Origin: Candidatus Nitromaritima sp. SCGC AAA288-L16
GTDB lineage: Bacteria > Nitrospinota > Nitrospinia > Nitrospinales > VA-1
Direction: 5' to 3'
Assembly (NCBI GenBank): GCA_000372225.1
Contig: AQTY01000017.1
Coordinates: 1 to 41,859 of the forward strand
DNA: 41,859 nt
Shown here: piece after piece, positions 24,767-33,924 of the stretch
How positions within the stretch are numbered: position 1 is the stretch's first letter
Layout of the letters: every line of letters starts with the position of its first letter
Made by a program: the position numbers and the translations under genes
The notes under the pieces: generated by a model
Told to the model about the DNA's origin: nothing
Database searches by the model: none
The model's input: only the letters and a program-made list of their open reading frames with translations

Positions 24767-27271
24767 CTAACAAATCCTACTCTTAGGAATGAATCTTTTT
24801 AGTAATAAAGAGTTACTGACCACAGAAACTGAGCTAAAGGCCATTGCAAGCGCAGCGTATACGGGGTTTAATAAAATCCCAAATGTCGGATACAGCGCCC
24901 CTGCAGCAATTGGTATACCCAAACAATTATAAAAAAATGCCCAAAACAAATTTTGCTTAACCTTTGCCATGGTTTTACTACTTAATTCGATAGCATCTAC
25001 CACTGATCTTAGGTCATTGGTCATAAGGGTTATATCAGAGGCTTCTATAGCCACATCTGTTCCCGAACCAACAGCAATCCCCAGGTCTGCTTGAGCAAGC
25101 GCAGGAGCATCATTGATCCCATCGCCTACCATTCCAACGGTAAGCCCTTTGGCCTGCATTTTTTTTATCTCTTTCGACTTGCCTCCAGGAAGCACCCCAG
25201 ATAAAACAGTTGTAATATTCAGTTCGTTTGCTATGACCCCTGCCACATATCGATTGTCACCGGTAAGAATTCCAACCTCTAACCCAAGACCTTTCAATCG
25301 ATCAACTGTATCCTTTGCATGAGGCCTAATCATATCTGATGTCGTTATCACCCCTACTATATTTTTAGAAACCGCTAATATCATGAGCGTTTTCCCTTGT
25401 CGCGAAAAGTTTTCTAATCGATCAACCCAACCTTCAACATTAATTCCATTTTTTACCATCAGATCTATGTTTCCTAAAATCATTTGTTTCTGTTCTAATG
25501 AAGCAATGACCCCAAATCCGGGTAAAGCTTTAAAGTTTTGAACTTCCCCAAGTTCTAAATTATTTTTTTTGGCTTCCCTAACAACGGCCTCTGCCAATGG
25601 ATGTTCCGATTTTTTTTCAAGTGAAGCAACATATACTAATAAATTTTCTTTGGATATTCCTGCTTCAGGATTCACGATCACGTCGTTCACTTCGGGAGTG
25701 CCTTGAGTAAGAGTCCCTGTTTTATCAAAAAATATCGCATCTAATTTGCTAACCTTTTCAAGGATCTCCCCACCTTTTACGAGCACACCTAATTCTGCCC
25801 CCCTACCAGTACCAACCATAATGGCGGTTGGTGTAGCCAATCCTAATGCACAAGGACAAGCAATAACCATAATCGATATAAAGGTCATAAGAGCAAAAAT
25901 AAAAGGAGAGGTTGGCAGGATGATATATTCGCCAAAAAACCACCAACAAACAAAAGATAAAGTCGCAACCCCAATTACAAAGGGCACAAAAATACTAGAA
26001 ACTCTATCTACCAAGCGCTGTATTGGGGCCTTTGACCCTTGTGCCTCTACAACCAGATGAACGATCTTCGATAGGACAGAATCCCTACCTAAATGCGTAG
26101 CTCGCATTTTGAATGCACCGGTTTTATTTAAAGAACCTCCTATGACAATATCGTCTGTTTTTTTATCTACCGGCACACTTTCCCCGCTAATCATAGACTC
26201 ATCAATGGATGAAGAGCCACTCATAATAGACCCATCAACAGGAATCTTTTCACCAGGCCTAACGGTTATGATCTCACCATGCACCACTTCAACAATAGGA
26301 ATACCAATCTCTACATTATCACGTTCTACTCTCGCTGTTTTAGGCTGCAGCCCAATCAACTCATGAATTGCATTAGAAGCTTTCTTCTTTGCTTTTGCTT
26401 CAAGCAATCGCCCCATCAAAACTAGGGTAATAATCATTACCGATGAATCAAAGTAAACTAAAGATTTTTGTCCGACCCCCAATAAAAACTTTGGATACAC
26501 CGTTATCGATAGACTGTATAAGTAAGCAGCTGATGTGCCGAGGGCAATAAGTGTATTCATATCAGAGTACCCGCGCATTAATCCTGCCCAAGCGCGTCGG
26601 TAAAAAATCCACCCTCCCCAAAACTGGACGGGTGTAGCTAGTAGTAGCAATAAAAAATTATGCCCTATTAAATAATCCTCTTGAAGTAAATTTTGGACCG
26701 AATCAACACCAGCAAGTAAAATAAGAAATACCACTGACAAACTAAAAACAAACCTTTGAAAGAGATGAGTTGATTCATCAGTATTGTGATCTTCTGCTAA
26801 ATCGATTACTTGATCATTACTCTCATCACCTAAAAATAAAGTGTATCCAATACCTCGCAAAGCATTCTGAAGTTCACATACTTCGGAAACAGATGAAATG
26901 TATTCAATCGACACTCTATTCGTAGCCAAATTAACCTGAGCATCTAAAACCCCATAAAACCCACCCAACTCATTCTCCACGCGTGAAACACAAGAAGCGC
27001 AAGTAAGGCCCTTGACAGGGAAAGTCTTCTGACTTATTAAAATCTCAAATCCTATTTTTTTTATGGATTGCAAAATTTCAGCTAGAAAAATCTTGTTTGG
27101 ATCTAGGTCGACAAACATCTGCTCAGAACCAAAGTTAACACTTGCCTGCATAACTCCATGAAGACCAGATATTGTTTTTTCTATACGAGAAGCACAACTA
27201 GAACAGGTCATCCCTCGCACGAAGAGAACTACACGCTTAAAATTAGATGATTTTTTTTGTTCAGGCGTCAT
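24767..27271 (-). CDS. copA: Copper-translocating P1B-type ATPase
   Basis: The 834-residue pump has two N-terminal heavy-metal domains with CxxC motifs (GMTCSSC near residue 20, GLTCASC near residue 88). Eight predicted membrane helices follow, with the CPC motif in IACPCALGLATPTA that marks Cu+ pumps. The catalytic DKTGTLTQG, the SEHPLAEAV nucleotide-site motif and GDGINDAPALAQADLGIA are all intact. It most likely exports Cu+ from the cytosol, or supplies copper to cuproenzymes. No CopY or CueR regulator and no copper chaperone gene are adjacent. The ATG at 27271 lacks an obvious ribosome-binding site. Confidence 0.96.
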   Translation of the reverse strand: MTPEQKKSSNFKRVVLFVRGMTCSSCASRIEKTISGLHGVMQASVNFGSEQMFVDLDPNKIFLAEILQSIKKIGFEILISQKTFPVKGLTCASCVSRVENELGGFYGVLDAQVNLATNRVSIEYISSVSEVCELQNALRGIGYTLFLGDESNDQVIDLAEDHNTDESTHLFQRFVFSLSVVFLILLAGVDSVQNLLQEDYLIGHNFLLLLLATPVQFWGGWIFYRRAWAGLMRGYSDMNTLIALGTSAAYLYSLSITVYPKFLLGVGQKSLVYFDSSVMIITLVLMGRLLEAKAKKKASNAIHELIGLQPKTARVERDNVEIGIPIVEVVHGEIITVRPGEKIPVDGSIMSGSSSIDESMISGESVPVDKKTDDIVIGGSLNKTGAFKMRATHLGRDSVLSKIVHLVVEAQGSKAPIQRLVDRVSSIFVPFVIGVATLSFVCWWFFGEYIILPTSPFIFALMTFISIMVIACPCALGLATPTAIMVGTGRGAELGVLVKGGEILEKVSKLDAIFFDKTGTLTQGTPEVNDVIVNPEAGISKENLLVYVASLEKKSEHPLAEAVVREAKKNNLELGEVQNFKALPGFGVIASLEQKQMILGNIDLMVKNGINVEGWVDRLENFSRQGKTLMILAVSKNIVGVITTSDMIRPHAKDTVDRLKGLGLEVGILTGDNRYVAGVIANELNITTVLSGVLPGGKSKEIKKMQAKGLTVGMVGDGINDAPALAQADLGIAVGSGTDVAIEASDITLMTNDLRSVVDAIELSSKTMAKVKQNLFWAFFYNCLGIPIAAGALYPTFGILLNPVYAALAMAFSSVSVVSNSLLLKRFIPKSRIC

Positions 27272-27497
27272 AAAAGTATCGCGTAACCTTCGATAAATAC
27301 ATGAATTATTTTAGATACATTTATTGTAAACGAGAATATTCATATTCGAGAACCAAGTAAGGGCAATTATATAGATAGCCAAGAAGGGTTGCGCTAAAGA
27401 TAAGTACCGGATACATATAAAACTTTTTGGAAGTGGATCGATACTCCAGACTCAAAAAGGAGTATTAATTTGAGGTGCGCTTTGGAGGTTAAGGAGA

Positions 27498-27923
27498 TTA
27501 TTTTTTTACAAATACTGATTTAAGGGTCAAAATTCCGTAGCAGAGAAATAATATGGCAACGAGACCAGTCGAAAATGAACTGTCAGTTAAAGCCTCAGAA
27601 AATAAATAGAGTCCCGAAGCGCTAAGCGTAAACCCAACAATGAAATATCCTAGAAGTTTTAATGTGAGGAAGTGGGTCGCTCCTGAAAGACCACCCATAC
27701 GGTCACGTCGCTGCTTGAGTTGCCACCGCCAACGAAGAATATAGTAAGTTTTTCTTGCCCAGGAAACAAGACTATCCCCCTCTAATAAGCTAGTTTTGCA
27801 GTACATGCAGTGTCTATCTGATTTGCGATTTGGAAAACCACAATTAAGGCACAACCTCTCATCAACTTCACCATGGAATAATGCCGAATCTTTTTTTGCT
27901 TTAGACATCCACACATGCCTCAA
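27498..27923 (-). CDS. Small zinc-ribbon membrane protein, unknown function
   Basis: The 141-residue protein has an N-terminal zinc ribbon: LCLNCGFPNRKSDRHCMYCK, two CxxC-type pairs about 13 residues apart. A basic, Trp/Arg-rich linker follows, then two hydrophobic helices (about residues 88-108 and 117-137) ending in KK. This looks like an integral membrane protein with a cytosolic metal-binding head. The start may instead be ATG 27908 (MSKAKK), which has GAGG about 9 bases upstream. It lies 226 bases upstream of copA on the same strand, but no functional link can be claimed. Confidence 0.65.
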   Translation of the reverse strand: MRHVWMSKAKKDSALFHGEVDERLCLNCGFPNRKSDRHCMYCKTSLLEGDSLVSWARKTYYILRWRWQLKQRRDRMGGLSGATHFLTLKLLGYFIVGFTLSASGLYLFSEALTDSSFSTGLVAILFLCYGILTLKSVFVKK

Positions 27924-28167
27924 AAAAATATCCTGCTACCAAACCACCAATTTTAGAAAAATGAACACAATGTTTTCGGACACAAAAAATATAATACTTT
28001 TTAAGTTGCCATGTCAATCTTCATTCGCTGCCAATAACTATACTTTAAATATATAAACATGCATTAAAAACGTTAACAAGACTATAGTTAAACAATATTT
28101 GTAAATATCTAGATAAATTTATATTATCGCTCTTCAATTGGCGACAGTCGAAGTGGAGAAACTAAAA

Positions 28168-29004
28168 ATGAAGTTATTTAAATCTTTGATAGTAGTGATG
28201 TTCTGTTTACTTCCATCGGTAGTCTTTCCAAACTCATCTGCTTCCACCCATCCCAAAGGAATGGTTCTTATCTCAGAGGGACTTTATGTAATGGGAAGTC
28301 ATAAATCTTTGATTGAACTAAATCCGGGGGATTTATTTAACACCGATAGGCACGCTCTTGGACCCGAAAACCCTGCCCATAATGTGGAGATAGATTCATT
28401 CTACATTGACACTCATGAAGTATCACATGGAAACTACATGGAGTTTGTCAAAACTAACAAGGTAAGAAAACCTCTTTTCTGGAATAATCCAAATTTTAAT
28501 AATTATAAACAACCCGTCGTAGGGATATCATGGCAAGAGGCACAATCGTATTGCACGTGGAAAGGTGGACGCTTGCCTACCGAAGCTGAATGGGAAAAGG
28601 CATCTCGAGGGAGGCGCTCCGTTGACTATCCATGGGGAAATGAACCCCCGGATAACACAAAATTAAACTTTAATCAGGAAATAAAAAAGACTACCCCTGT
28701 TGGTTCTTATGAAGCAGGAAAGTCAGATTATGGAGTTTATGACCTAGCCGGGAATATTTCTGAGTGGATCTACGATTGGCACCTTGCAGAATTTTATTTA
28801 TTCTCACCCAAAAGGAATCCCACAGGCCCCCAAAAAGGCCAATATAAAGTGATCCGTGGTGGGAACTGGCGAAATAATGCAGAAGATGTAAAAATGGTCT
28901 ATAGAAACGCTACAATACCTTCAATACGTAAAAAGACTCTGGGGTTTCGCTGCGCTCAAAGTAAGAGCAACTCCCCAGCAAATACCCCAACCATAAAGAG
29001 GTAG
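28168..29004 (+). CDS. Exported SUMF1 / formylglycine-generating-enzyme-like domain protein
   Basis: The 278-residue protein starts with a signal peptide (hydrophobic core about residues 6-20, likely cut near VFP-NSS). It continues as one SUMF1 fold: GMVLISEGLYVMGS, DSFYIDTHEVSHGNYMEF, PVVGISWQEAQSYCTWKGGRLPTEAEWEKASRG, YPWGNEPPD, GVYDLAGNISEWIYDW, VIRGGNWRNN and LGFRCAQ, each conserved in the family. It lacks the Cys pair that true formylglycine-generating enzymes use near the C terminus, so sulfatase activation is unlikely; many bacterial members are binding or regulatory proteins. The start is ATG 28168 with GGAGA about 9 bases upstream. A TTG at 28138 is in frame but would spoil the signal peptide. 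Confidence 0.88.
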   Translation: MKLFKSLIVVMFCLLPSVVFPNSSASTHPKGMVLISEGLYVMGSHKSLIELNPGDLFNTDRHALGPENPAHNVEIDSFYIDTHEVSHGNYMEFVKTNKVRKPLFWNNPNFNNYKQPVVGISWQEAQSYCTWKGGRLPTEAEWEKASRGRRSVDYPWGNEPPDNTKLNFNQEIKKTTPVGSYEAGKSDYGVYDLAGNISEWIYDWHLAEFYLFSPKRNPTGPQKGQYKVIRGGNWRNNAEDVKMVYRNATIPSIRKKTLGFRCAQSKSNSPANTPTIKR

Positions 29005-29008
29005 AGGT

Positions 29009-29042
29009 AAAAAAAACCGGCAGAGCAAAAGCTCCACCGGTT
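29009..29042 (-). terminator. Rho-independent terminator of the cold-shock gene
   Basis: Read on the minus strand, AACCGG and CCGGTT pair around an inner GAGC/GCTC stem with a 4-base loop, followed directly by a run of eight T residues (overlapping the last stem bases). It lies 14 bases after the csp stop. On the plus strand it may also slow transcription from the SUMF1 gene. Confidence 0.85.
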
Positions 29043-29056
29043 GGTCACAGTTTAGT

Positions 29057-29257
29057 TTATTTAGGAACTACATTCGATGCCTGAGGTCCTTTTTGCCCCA
29101 TTGTTTTCTCAAACTCTACATCCTGCCCCTCTCTGAGAGTCTTAAATCCATCCCCCTGAATTGCAGAAAAATGTACAAAACAATCTTCCCCATCCTCTGA
29201 CTCAATAAAACCATACCCTTTACTATCGTTAAACCATTTTACTTTTCCAGCAGCCAT
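29057..29257 (-). CDS. Cold-shock domain protein
   Basis: The 66-residue protein is one cold-shock domain: AAGKVKWFNDSKGYGFI with the RNP1 motif KGYGFI, FVHFSAI as RNP2, then GQDVEFE and QASNV. It binds single-stranded RNA and DNA and acts as an RNA chaperone. The ribosome-binding site AGGAGA lies about 9 bases upstream of the ATG. The leader is long, with an inverted repeat about 100-140 bases upstream. Whether expression responds to cold cannot be told from sequence. Confidence 0.96.
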   Translation of the reverse strand: MAAGKVKWFNDSKGYGFIESEDGEDCFVHFSAIQGDGFKTLREGQDVEFEKTMGQKGPQASNVVPK

Positions 29258-29356
29258 ACCAATAAATCTCCTAACAAACGAGCAGGGCAGAAAACTCAGT
29301 TCTTCTAAATTCCGCTCCCGGTTGAAATAAGGTCGAGAGCCACAGCAGATTTAAAA

Positions 29357-29394
29357 GGTAACATCTAAAAATATACAGCTAATAGAATGTTACC
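29357..29394. promoter_or_regulatory. Inverted repeat in the csp upstream region
   Basis: GGTAACAT at 29357-29364 and ATGTTACC at 29387-29394 are perfect 8-base inverted copies with a 22-base AT-rich spacer. It lies about 100-137 bases upstream of the csp ATG. It may be an operator or a leader-RNA stem. Confidence 0.4.
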
Positions 29395-29406
29395 CTATCT
29401 CACTGG

Positions 29407-29610
29407 CTACTCAACCGTTCTAAAGTTTGTTATTCTATCACATCTCTCCCTAACATCCAAAATAAAATCTCTATCTATATGGAAAAAAAGGGGTTGGATA
29501 TTTTTTTTAAGCGAATAATCTGTGTAATGGAAAGCGAATATATTATTCACCTTAGCTTCACACATTGATTTCAATACATCTAAATAATGAGAACCCATGC
29601 CCTCGTTCAT
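29407..29610 (-). CDS. Possible small gene or gene remnant, unrecognised
   Basis: An open frame of 67 codons with a coding-like composition (SHYLDVLKSMCEAKVNNIFAF then a charged half) lies between csp and coaBC on the same strand. I do not recognise a family. The FAFHYTDYS stretch faintly resembles the histidine motif region of metallo-beta-lactamase-fold proteins, which might mean a decayed fragment. The start has no clear ribosome-binding site. It may not be a gene. Confidence 0.25.
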   Translation of the reverse strand: MNEGMGSHYLDVLKSMCEAKVNNIFAFHYTDYSLKKNIQPLFFHIDRDFILDVRERCDRITNFRTVE

Positions 29611-29645
29611 AACCTATGAAATTCCAATTCTAATACTATAGGCAA

Positions 29646-30875
29646 TCAACTGTCTTCAGATCCGGGTATCCCTTTTATAAAGTCGTCTAGCAATAGGTGC
29701 GCTATCTCGACCTTAGGGAGGAGTGGTAACTTTTTGATATTTTCATCCTTATTTATGAGCGTTACCTGGTTGGATTCAGACTGGAAACCAATCCCTGGGA
29801 AACTTATGTCATTGGCAACAATAAAATCAAGATTCTTATCTCGCAGTTTCTCTAAAGCTCTTTGCGTTAGATTCTCAGATTCAGCGGCAAAACCAACGAG
29901 AAGTTGTCTAACTTTCTTTGCTGCTACATTCTTCAAAATATCTTCAGTAGGTAACAATTGGAGGTCAAGAGGAGTATTTCCTTTTTTCTTTATCTTCTCT
30001 TTTTCAATCTGCTTTGGGGCAAAATCTCCAACTGCTGCACACATTATCAAGATGTCACAGTCTGAAAACATTTGTAGAACATGATCATTCATTTCGCAAG
30101 CAGTTCTGCACGAAACAAAGCGCATGCCCTCAGGAATCGGGAGACTGGTAGGACCGCTTATCAAAGTAACGGTTGCCCCTCTATCTCGAGCAGCGCTGGC
30201 CACTGCGTAACCCATCTTTCCAGAAGACGGATTCGTGATAAAACGAACAGGATCTAAGGGTTCATGAGTTGGTCCCGCAGTCACCAGAAGACGAAGTCCA
30301 TAAAAATCATTCATAGAGTTGAATCGTTTTTTGATAGCTTCCAAAAGATTTGATGGATCAGCAAGCCTTCCTTGGCCTATGGAACCACAGGCAAGCTCAC
30401 CTTGTTCCGGTTCAACAAATTCAACGCCTCTTCTCTTCATCTGTTTGATATTTTCTTTTACAGCAAGATTAGCATACATGTTGTCATTCATAGCTGGTGC
30501 GACAATAATTGCGCCATTATAAGAAACACATAAATTCGATAAAGAATCATCTGCTATACCATTAGCCATCTTCCCAATAATACCCGCAGTTGCAGGTGCG
30601 ATAAGTAAAAGGTCAGCTGATTCAATCACGCGGATATGCTCCATCAGCATTGAAGAATTACTATCAAACACTTGATGGTAAACGGAATTTCCAGATAGAG
30701 TCTCAAATGTTAAGGGCGTCACAAATTTAACTGCATTAGCGCTCATTACCACATGGACCCTTGCGCCTGCCTGAACTAAAAGACGAAGCACCTCTACAGC
30801 CTTATAGGCAGCAATACTCCCACTAACCCCTAAAATAATTTTTTTACCACGTAAAACAGTGTCTTTAGACATCAT
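29646..30875 (-). CDS. coaBC: Bifunctional phosphopantothenoylcysteine decarboxylase / synthetase
   Basis: CoaBC makes 4'-phosphopantetheine from phosphopantothenate and cysteine, steps 2 and 3 of CoA synthesis. The 409-residue protein has an N-terminal FMN-binding CoaC domain (GVSGSIAAYKAVEVLRLL, TPLTFETLSGN, then PAMNDNMY). The C-terminal CoaB domain has LLVTAGPTHEPLDPVRFITNPSSGKMGYA, the AAVGDFAPK motif and KKGNTPLDL. I chose ATG 30875; ATG 30872 directly follows it, and a TTG at 30893 would add six residues. It is divergent from the dNK-panBCD cluster, which supplies the pantothenate. Confidence 0.96.
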   Translation of the reverse strand: MMSKDTVLRGKKIILGVSGSIAAYKAVEVLRLLVQAGARVHVVMSANAVKFVTPLTFETLSGNSVYHQVFDSNSSMLMEHIRVIESADLLLIAPATAGIIGKMANGIADDSLSNLCVSYNGAIIVAPAMNDNMYANLAVKENIKQMKRRGVEFVEPEQGELACGSIGQGRLADPSNLLEAIKKRFNSMNDFYGLRLLVTAGPTHEPLDPVRFITNPSSGKMGYAVASAARDRGATVTLISGPTSLPIPEGMRFVSCRTACEMNDHVLQMFSDCDILIMCAAVGDFAPKQIEKEKIKKKGNTPLDLQLLPTEDILKNVAAKKVRQLLVGFAAESENLTQRALEKLRDKNLDFIVANDISFPGIGFQSESNQVTLINKDENIKKLPLLPKVEIAHLLLDDFIKGIPGSEDS

Positions 30876-31329
30876 AAAAAATTTTCCAAGCAATAAATCG
30901 ACCCAAGTTACTTCTAATTATATAATTATAGAACCAAATATAGATATGATCAATAAATACCAAAACCAATTATGGTGTAACGAACAGGCCAATCATAAAT
31001 ATAATTCATGGATTGTAGAGCATTGAAAAACCTTAATAAAATAGCTTCAAAATATCTTTAGACCAGCTACGCAAATGATAGTTTTATTCAAACCTTACTT
31101 ACTACTCCATAGTCTAAAAATGTTACAAAACGTCTCAACAAGTAAAGCATTCATTAAAAGCTCAACCATAATAATGGTTTCCGTTGCAAATTAACCACGA
31201 TTATATTAAAACCTATGACAGTTGCCATCTCCATTTTGTCTTATTACTTTCTTTAGTCGATTGCCTTATTTTTTAATACTTCAACTTCCTTAAAATAGTT
31301 TCTTTTGCCAACTTACATAGCACACTGCC
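30876..31329. other. Intergenic region between coaBC and the kinase gene, no gene found
   Basis: About 450 very AT-rich bases separate two divergent genes. I see only short imperfect inverted repeats (for example AACCAT/ATGGTT near 31168-31183). There is no tRNA, no credible open frame and no clear promoter pair. It presumably holds the divergent promoters. Confidence 0.5.
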
Positions 31330-31980
31330 ATGACTAGTAGCTCTCTTGAACCAAGGTTTATTGCTATTGAAGGTTGTATTGGAGCAGGGAAAACCTCCTT
31401 AGTAAACCTATTAGGGGAGCAGTTTGACGCGCAAATTGTTAGGGAAATAGATGGTGAAAATCCGTTCATCGATAAATTCTATCAAGACCGAGATTCTTTC
31501 GGCTTTCAAACCCAAATATTTTTTTTGCTAAACCGCTACAACCAATATATGAAGCTAACCCAGAGAGACCTTTTCAGTTCTGTTGTCCTGGTCGATTATC
31601 TTTTTCACAGAGACCGACTATTTGCTGCCCTAAACTTGAAAGAGCAAGAACTTAAATTATATGATCAAGTTTATTCACTCTTGAGCAACAAGGTCCCAAA
31701 ACCTGATTTAGTAATTTTTCTTCAGGCGAGCAGTGATGTATTACTTTCCCGTATTGAAAAAAGGGGGCGCGAGTATGAAGCCTTTATGGATCCAGACTAT
31801 CTAGATAGCGTCAACAAATCCTTTAATAACTTCTTTTTTTACTACTCTGAAACCCCGCTTTTGGTAATCAATACCAATGAAATTGATTTTGTTAAAAAAA
31901 AATGTGATCTTGAGGAGTTGATAATAAAGATCAATAGCCATACAATAGGCAGGGAGTATTATAATCCGCTTGGATCCTGA
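31330..31980 (+). CDS. Deoxynucleoside kinase family protein
   Basis: The 216-residue protein belongs to the deoxyadenosine/deoxycytidine/deoxyguanosine kinase family. It has the P-loop GCIGAGKTS at residues 15-23, the substrate-site DYLFHRDRLFA segment in place of the usual ERS-type motif, and the LID arginines in KRGREYE. It would phosphorylate salvaged deoxynucleosides with ATP; the exact base specificity cannot be predicted. The ATG at 31330 puts the P-loop at the normal distance from the start. It precedes panB by 222 bases with a terminator between, so it is not strictly in the pan operon. Confidence 0.88.
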   Translation: MTSSSLEPRFIAIEGCIGAGKTSLVNLLGEQFDAQIVREIDGENPFIDKFYQDRDSFGFQTQIFFLLNRYNQYMKLTQRDLFSSVVLVDYLFHRDRLFAALNLKEQELKLYDQVYSLLSNKVPKPDLVIFLQASSDVLLSRIEKRGREYEAFMDPDYLDSVNKSFNNFFFYYSETPLLVINTNEIDFVKKKCDLEELIIKINSHTIGREYYNPLGS

Positions 31981-32091
31981 TGGACCGGGACGGTTAAATT
32001 TTTGAAAGCAAATCGGTTGAGAAGCAAGGAGGACCTCAAGCAGGCCTCAAGAGCAAGAATACCTCACACCGATGCCCATGAACTTTTATCC

Positions 32092-32122
32092 GCCCATCGA
32101 CTTCCGTCGTTGGGCTTTTTTA
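32092..32122 (+). terminator. Rho-independent terminator between the kinase gene and panB
   Basis: GCCCA and CGAC pair with GTCG and TGGGC around one T-T mismatch and a TTCC loop, followed by TTTTTTATT. It closes a 111-base transcribed stretch after the kinase stop that encodes no protein. Confidence 0.85.
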
Positions 32123-32202
32123 TTGACCATTAAAATAACAAAAAAACTTCCTCTTCTAAAAAGTTTTTTATGAGATGTCACCTTTTTTAAAGAGAACTTA
32201 TC

Positions 32203-33048
32203 GTGAATCATAATAAAAAAACTGTCCCCATGATAGCGGGACGAAAAAATTCTTTAAAAAAAATTGTAGCGCTTACCGCTTCTGACTATAGTTTTTCCCG
32301 GCTGATCGACACAACAGACATTGACATCATACTAGTAGGTGACTCCTTAGCCATGGTGGCCCTAGGGCATAGCACAACACTTCCGGTAACAATGGAAGAA
32401 ATGATTATGCATACCTGTGCCGTAAACAGGGGCTGTCATAATGCTCTTCTTGTTGCAGATATGCCTTTTATGTCCTACCAAATATCTAATGAGCAGGCTA
32501 TCACTAATGCTGGAAGATTTATTCAGGAGGCAGGTGCCCAGGCAGTAAAGTTGGAGGGTGGAACTACCATGGCCAAGCGAATTCAAGCTTTGACAGATGT
32601 AGATATTCCCGTTATGGGGCATATAGGCATAACACCTCAATCAATAAATCGCCTTGGGAAATACCAGGTCCAAGGGAAAACTTTTACGGGTGCACGTAAA
32701 ATCAAACAGGATGCCCTTGCACTCCAGGATGCTGGTGTATTCTCAATCGTTCTCGAAGGAATCTATGATGAACTAGCAGCTGAAATAACACAGGATCTAA
32801 AGGTACCTACCATCGGCATAGGGGCTGGCGTCAAATGCGATGGACAAATATTGGTGCTCCACGACCTGCTTGGGTTAGGCATGGATCCGTCCCCAAAATT
32901 TGTTAAGAAATACACCAATCTAGCTAACGAAACTAAAAAAGCCGTAAACAATTATATTCAGGAAGTGCGCGATGAAACATTTCCGGATGCTGATCACTCT
33001 TACAATTTAAAAATTAAAAAACTTTTGTCGAACACAAATGACGCTTGA
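32203..33048 (+). CDS. panB: 3-methyl-2-oxobutanoate hydroxymethyltransferase
   Basis: PanB makes ketopantoate from 2-oxoisovalerate and methylene-tetrahydrofolate. The 281-residue barrel has the family motifs: VALTASDYSFSRL, DIILVGDSLAMVALGHSTTLPVT with the metal-binding Asp, VADMPFMSY, AVKLEGG, PVMGHIGITPQS and TIGIGAGVKCDGQILVLHDLLGL with the catalytic Glu stretch just before. A GTG start at 32203 is preceded by AGAGAA. ATG 32233 is possible but would shorten the conserved N terminus. It is the first gene of panBCD. Confidence 0.96.
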   Translation: MNHNKKTVPMIAGRKNSLKKIVALTASDYSFSRLIDTTDIDIILVGDSLAMVALGHSTTLPVTMEEMIMHTCAVNRGCHNALLVADMPFMSYQISNEQAITNAGRFIQEAGAQAVKLEGGTTMAKRIQALTDVDIPVMGHIGITPQSINRLGKYQVQGKTFTGARKIKQDALALQDAGVFSIVLEGIYDELAAEITQDLKVPTIGIGAGVKCDGQILVLHDLLGLGMDPSPKFVKKYTNLANETKKAVNNYIQEVRDETFPDADHSYNLKIKKLLSNTNDA

Positions 33049-33075
33049 AAAGTAAGTGCGTACACAAAGATCTAC

Positions 33076-33924
33076 ATGAAAATTATTACTTCGATTGAGG
33101 AGATGAAAAAATGGAGTCGCTTAACCCGTTCCAGGGGTAAAACAATTGGCTTTGTAGCAACTATGGGTTGTCTGCACGAAGGACACCTAAGCCTAATAAA
33201 AACCTCCATCGCTAAATGCGACACTACTGCGGTTAGTATTTTTGTAAACCCCACCCAATTCAGTCCTAACGAAGATTTTGATTCTTACCCTAAGTGTATT
33301 GAATCGGACAAACAAATATTACAAACTACCGGCACAGATATCCTCTTCAATCCTAACCAGAAAGATTTGTATCCTGAAAAATTTCAGACTTTTGTAACAG
33401 TGGAGGATAAAACAAACTATCTTTGCGGGACAAGCCGTCCTCGATTTTTTCGAGGTGTTACTACAATTGTTTTAAAACTGATTAATATTACAGATCCACA
33501 TATTGCTTATTTTGGAGAAAAAGACTGGCAACAATTAGAAGTGATTAGAACGATGGTTCATGATTTGAACATGGATGTTTCTATTGTGGGAAAACCAATT
33601 GTAAGAGACAAAGATGGCCTTGCTATGAGTTCACGGAACTGCAATTTATCCAAATCAGAGAAAAATTCTGCCCGGGTACTGTCTCAGGCTCTTGAATCAG
33701 CCCAAGCCCTCGTGATACAAGGCGAGCGTTCAGTTGAAAATATTCGTACCGAAATCCGTAAAACCATCGAACAGAAACAAGGAACTAAAATTGACTATAT
33801 TTCCGTATGTGACCCAGAAAGTTTCACAGAACAAACGGAGATTAATTCAAAAGTACTAGTCGCACTAGCCGTTCGAATTGGCAGTACCCGGCTTATAGAT
33901 AACCGTATTATAGGAAAAATTTAA
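33076..33924 (+). CDS. panC: Pantothenate synthetase
   Basis: PanC joins pantoate and beta-alanine with ATP via pantoyl-adenylate. The 282-residue protein has the nucleotidyltransferase HxGH motif at residues 34-37 (MGCLHEGHLSL), FVNPTQFSPNEDF, GEKDWQQL and the KMSKS-equivalent MSSRN. Length is normal. It follows panB by 27 bases. Its stop overlaps the panD start (TAATG), so the enzyme that uses beta-alanine is coupled to the one that makes it. Confidence 0.97.
   Translation: MKIITSIEEMKKWSRLTRSRGKTIGFVATMGCLHEGHLSLIKTSIAKCDTTAVSIFVNPTQFSPNEDFDSYPKCIESDKQILQTTGTDILFNPNQKDLYPEKFQTFVTVEDKTNYLCGTSRPRFFRGVTTIVLKLINITDPHIAYFGEKDWQQLEVIRTMVHDLNMDVSIVGKPIVRDKDGLAMSSRNCNLSKSEKNSARVLSQALESAQALVIQGERSVENIRTEIRKTIEQKQGTKIDYISVCDPESFTEQTEINSKVLVALAVRIGSTRLIDNRIIGKI

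Noticed and set aside
28168..29004. A true formylglycine-generating enzyme (sulfatase activator)
   Set aside because: The SUMF1 fold is present, but the C-terminal active-site Cys pair is missing and no sulfatase gene is nearby.
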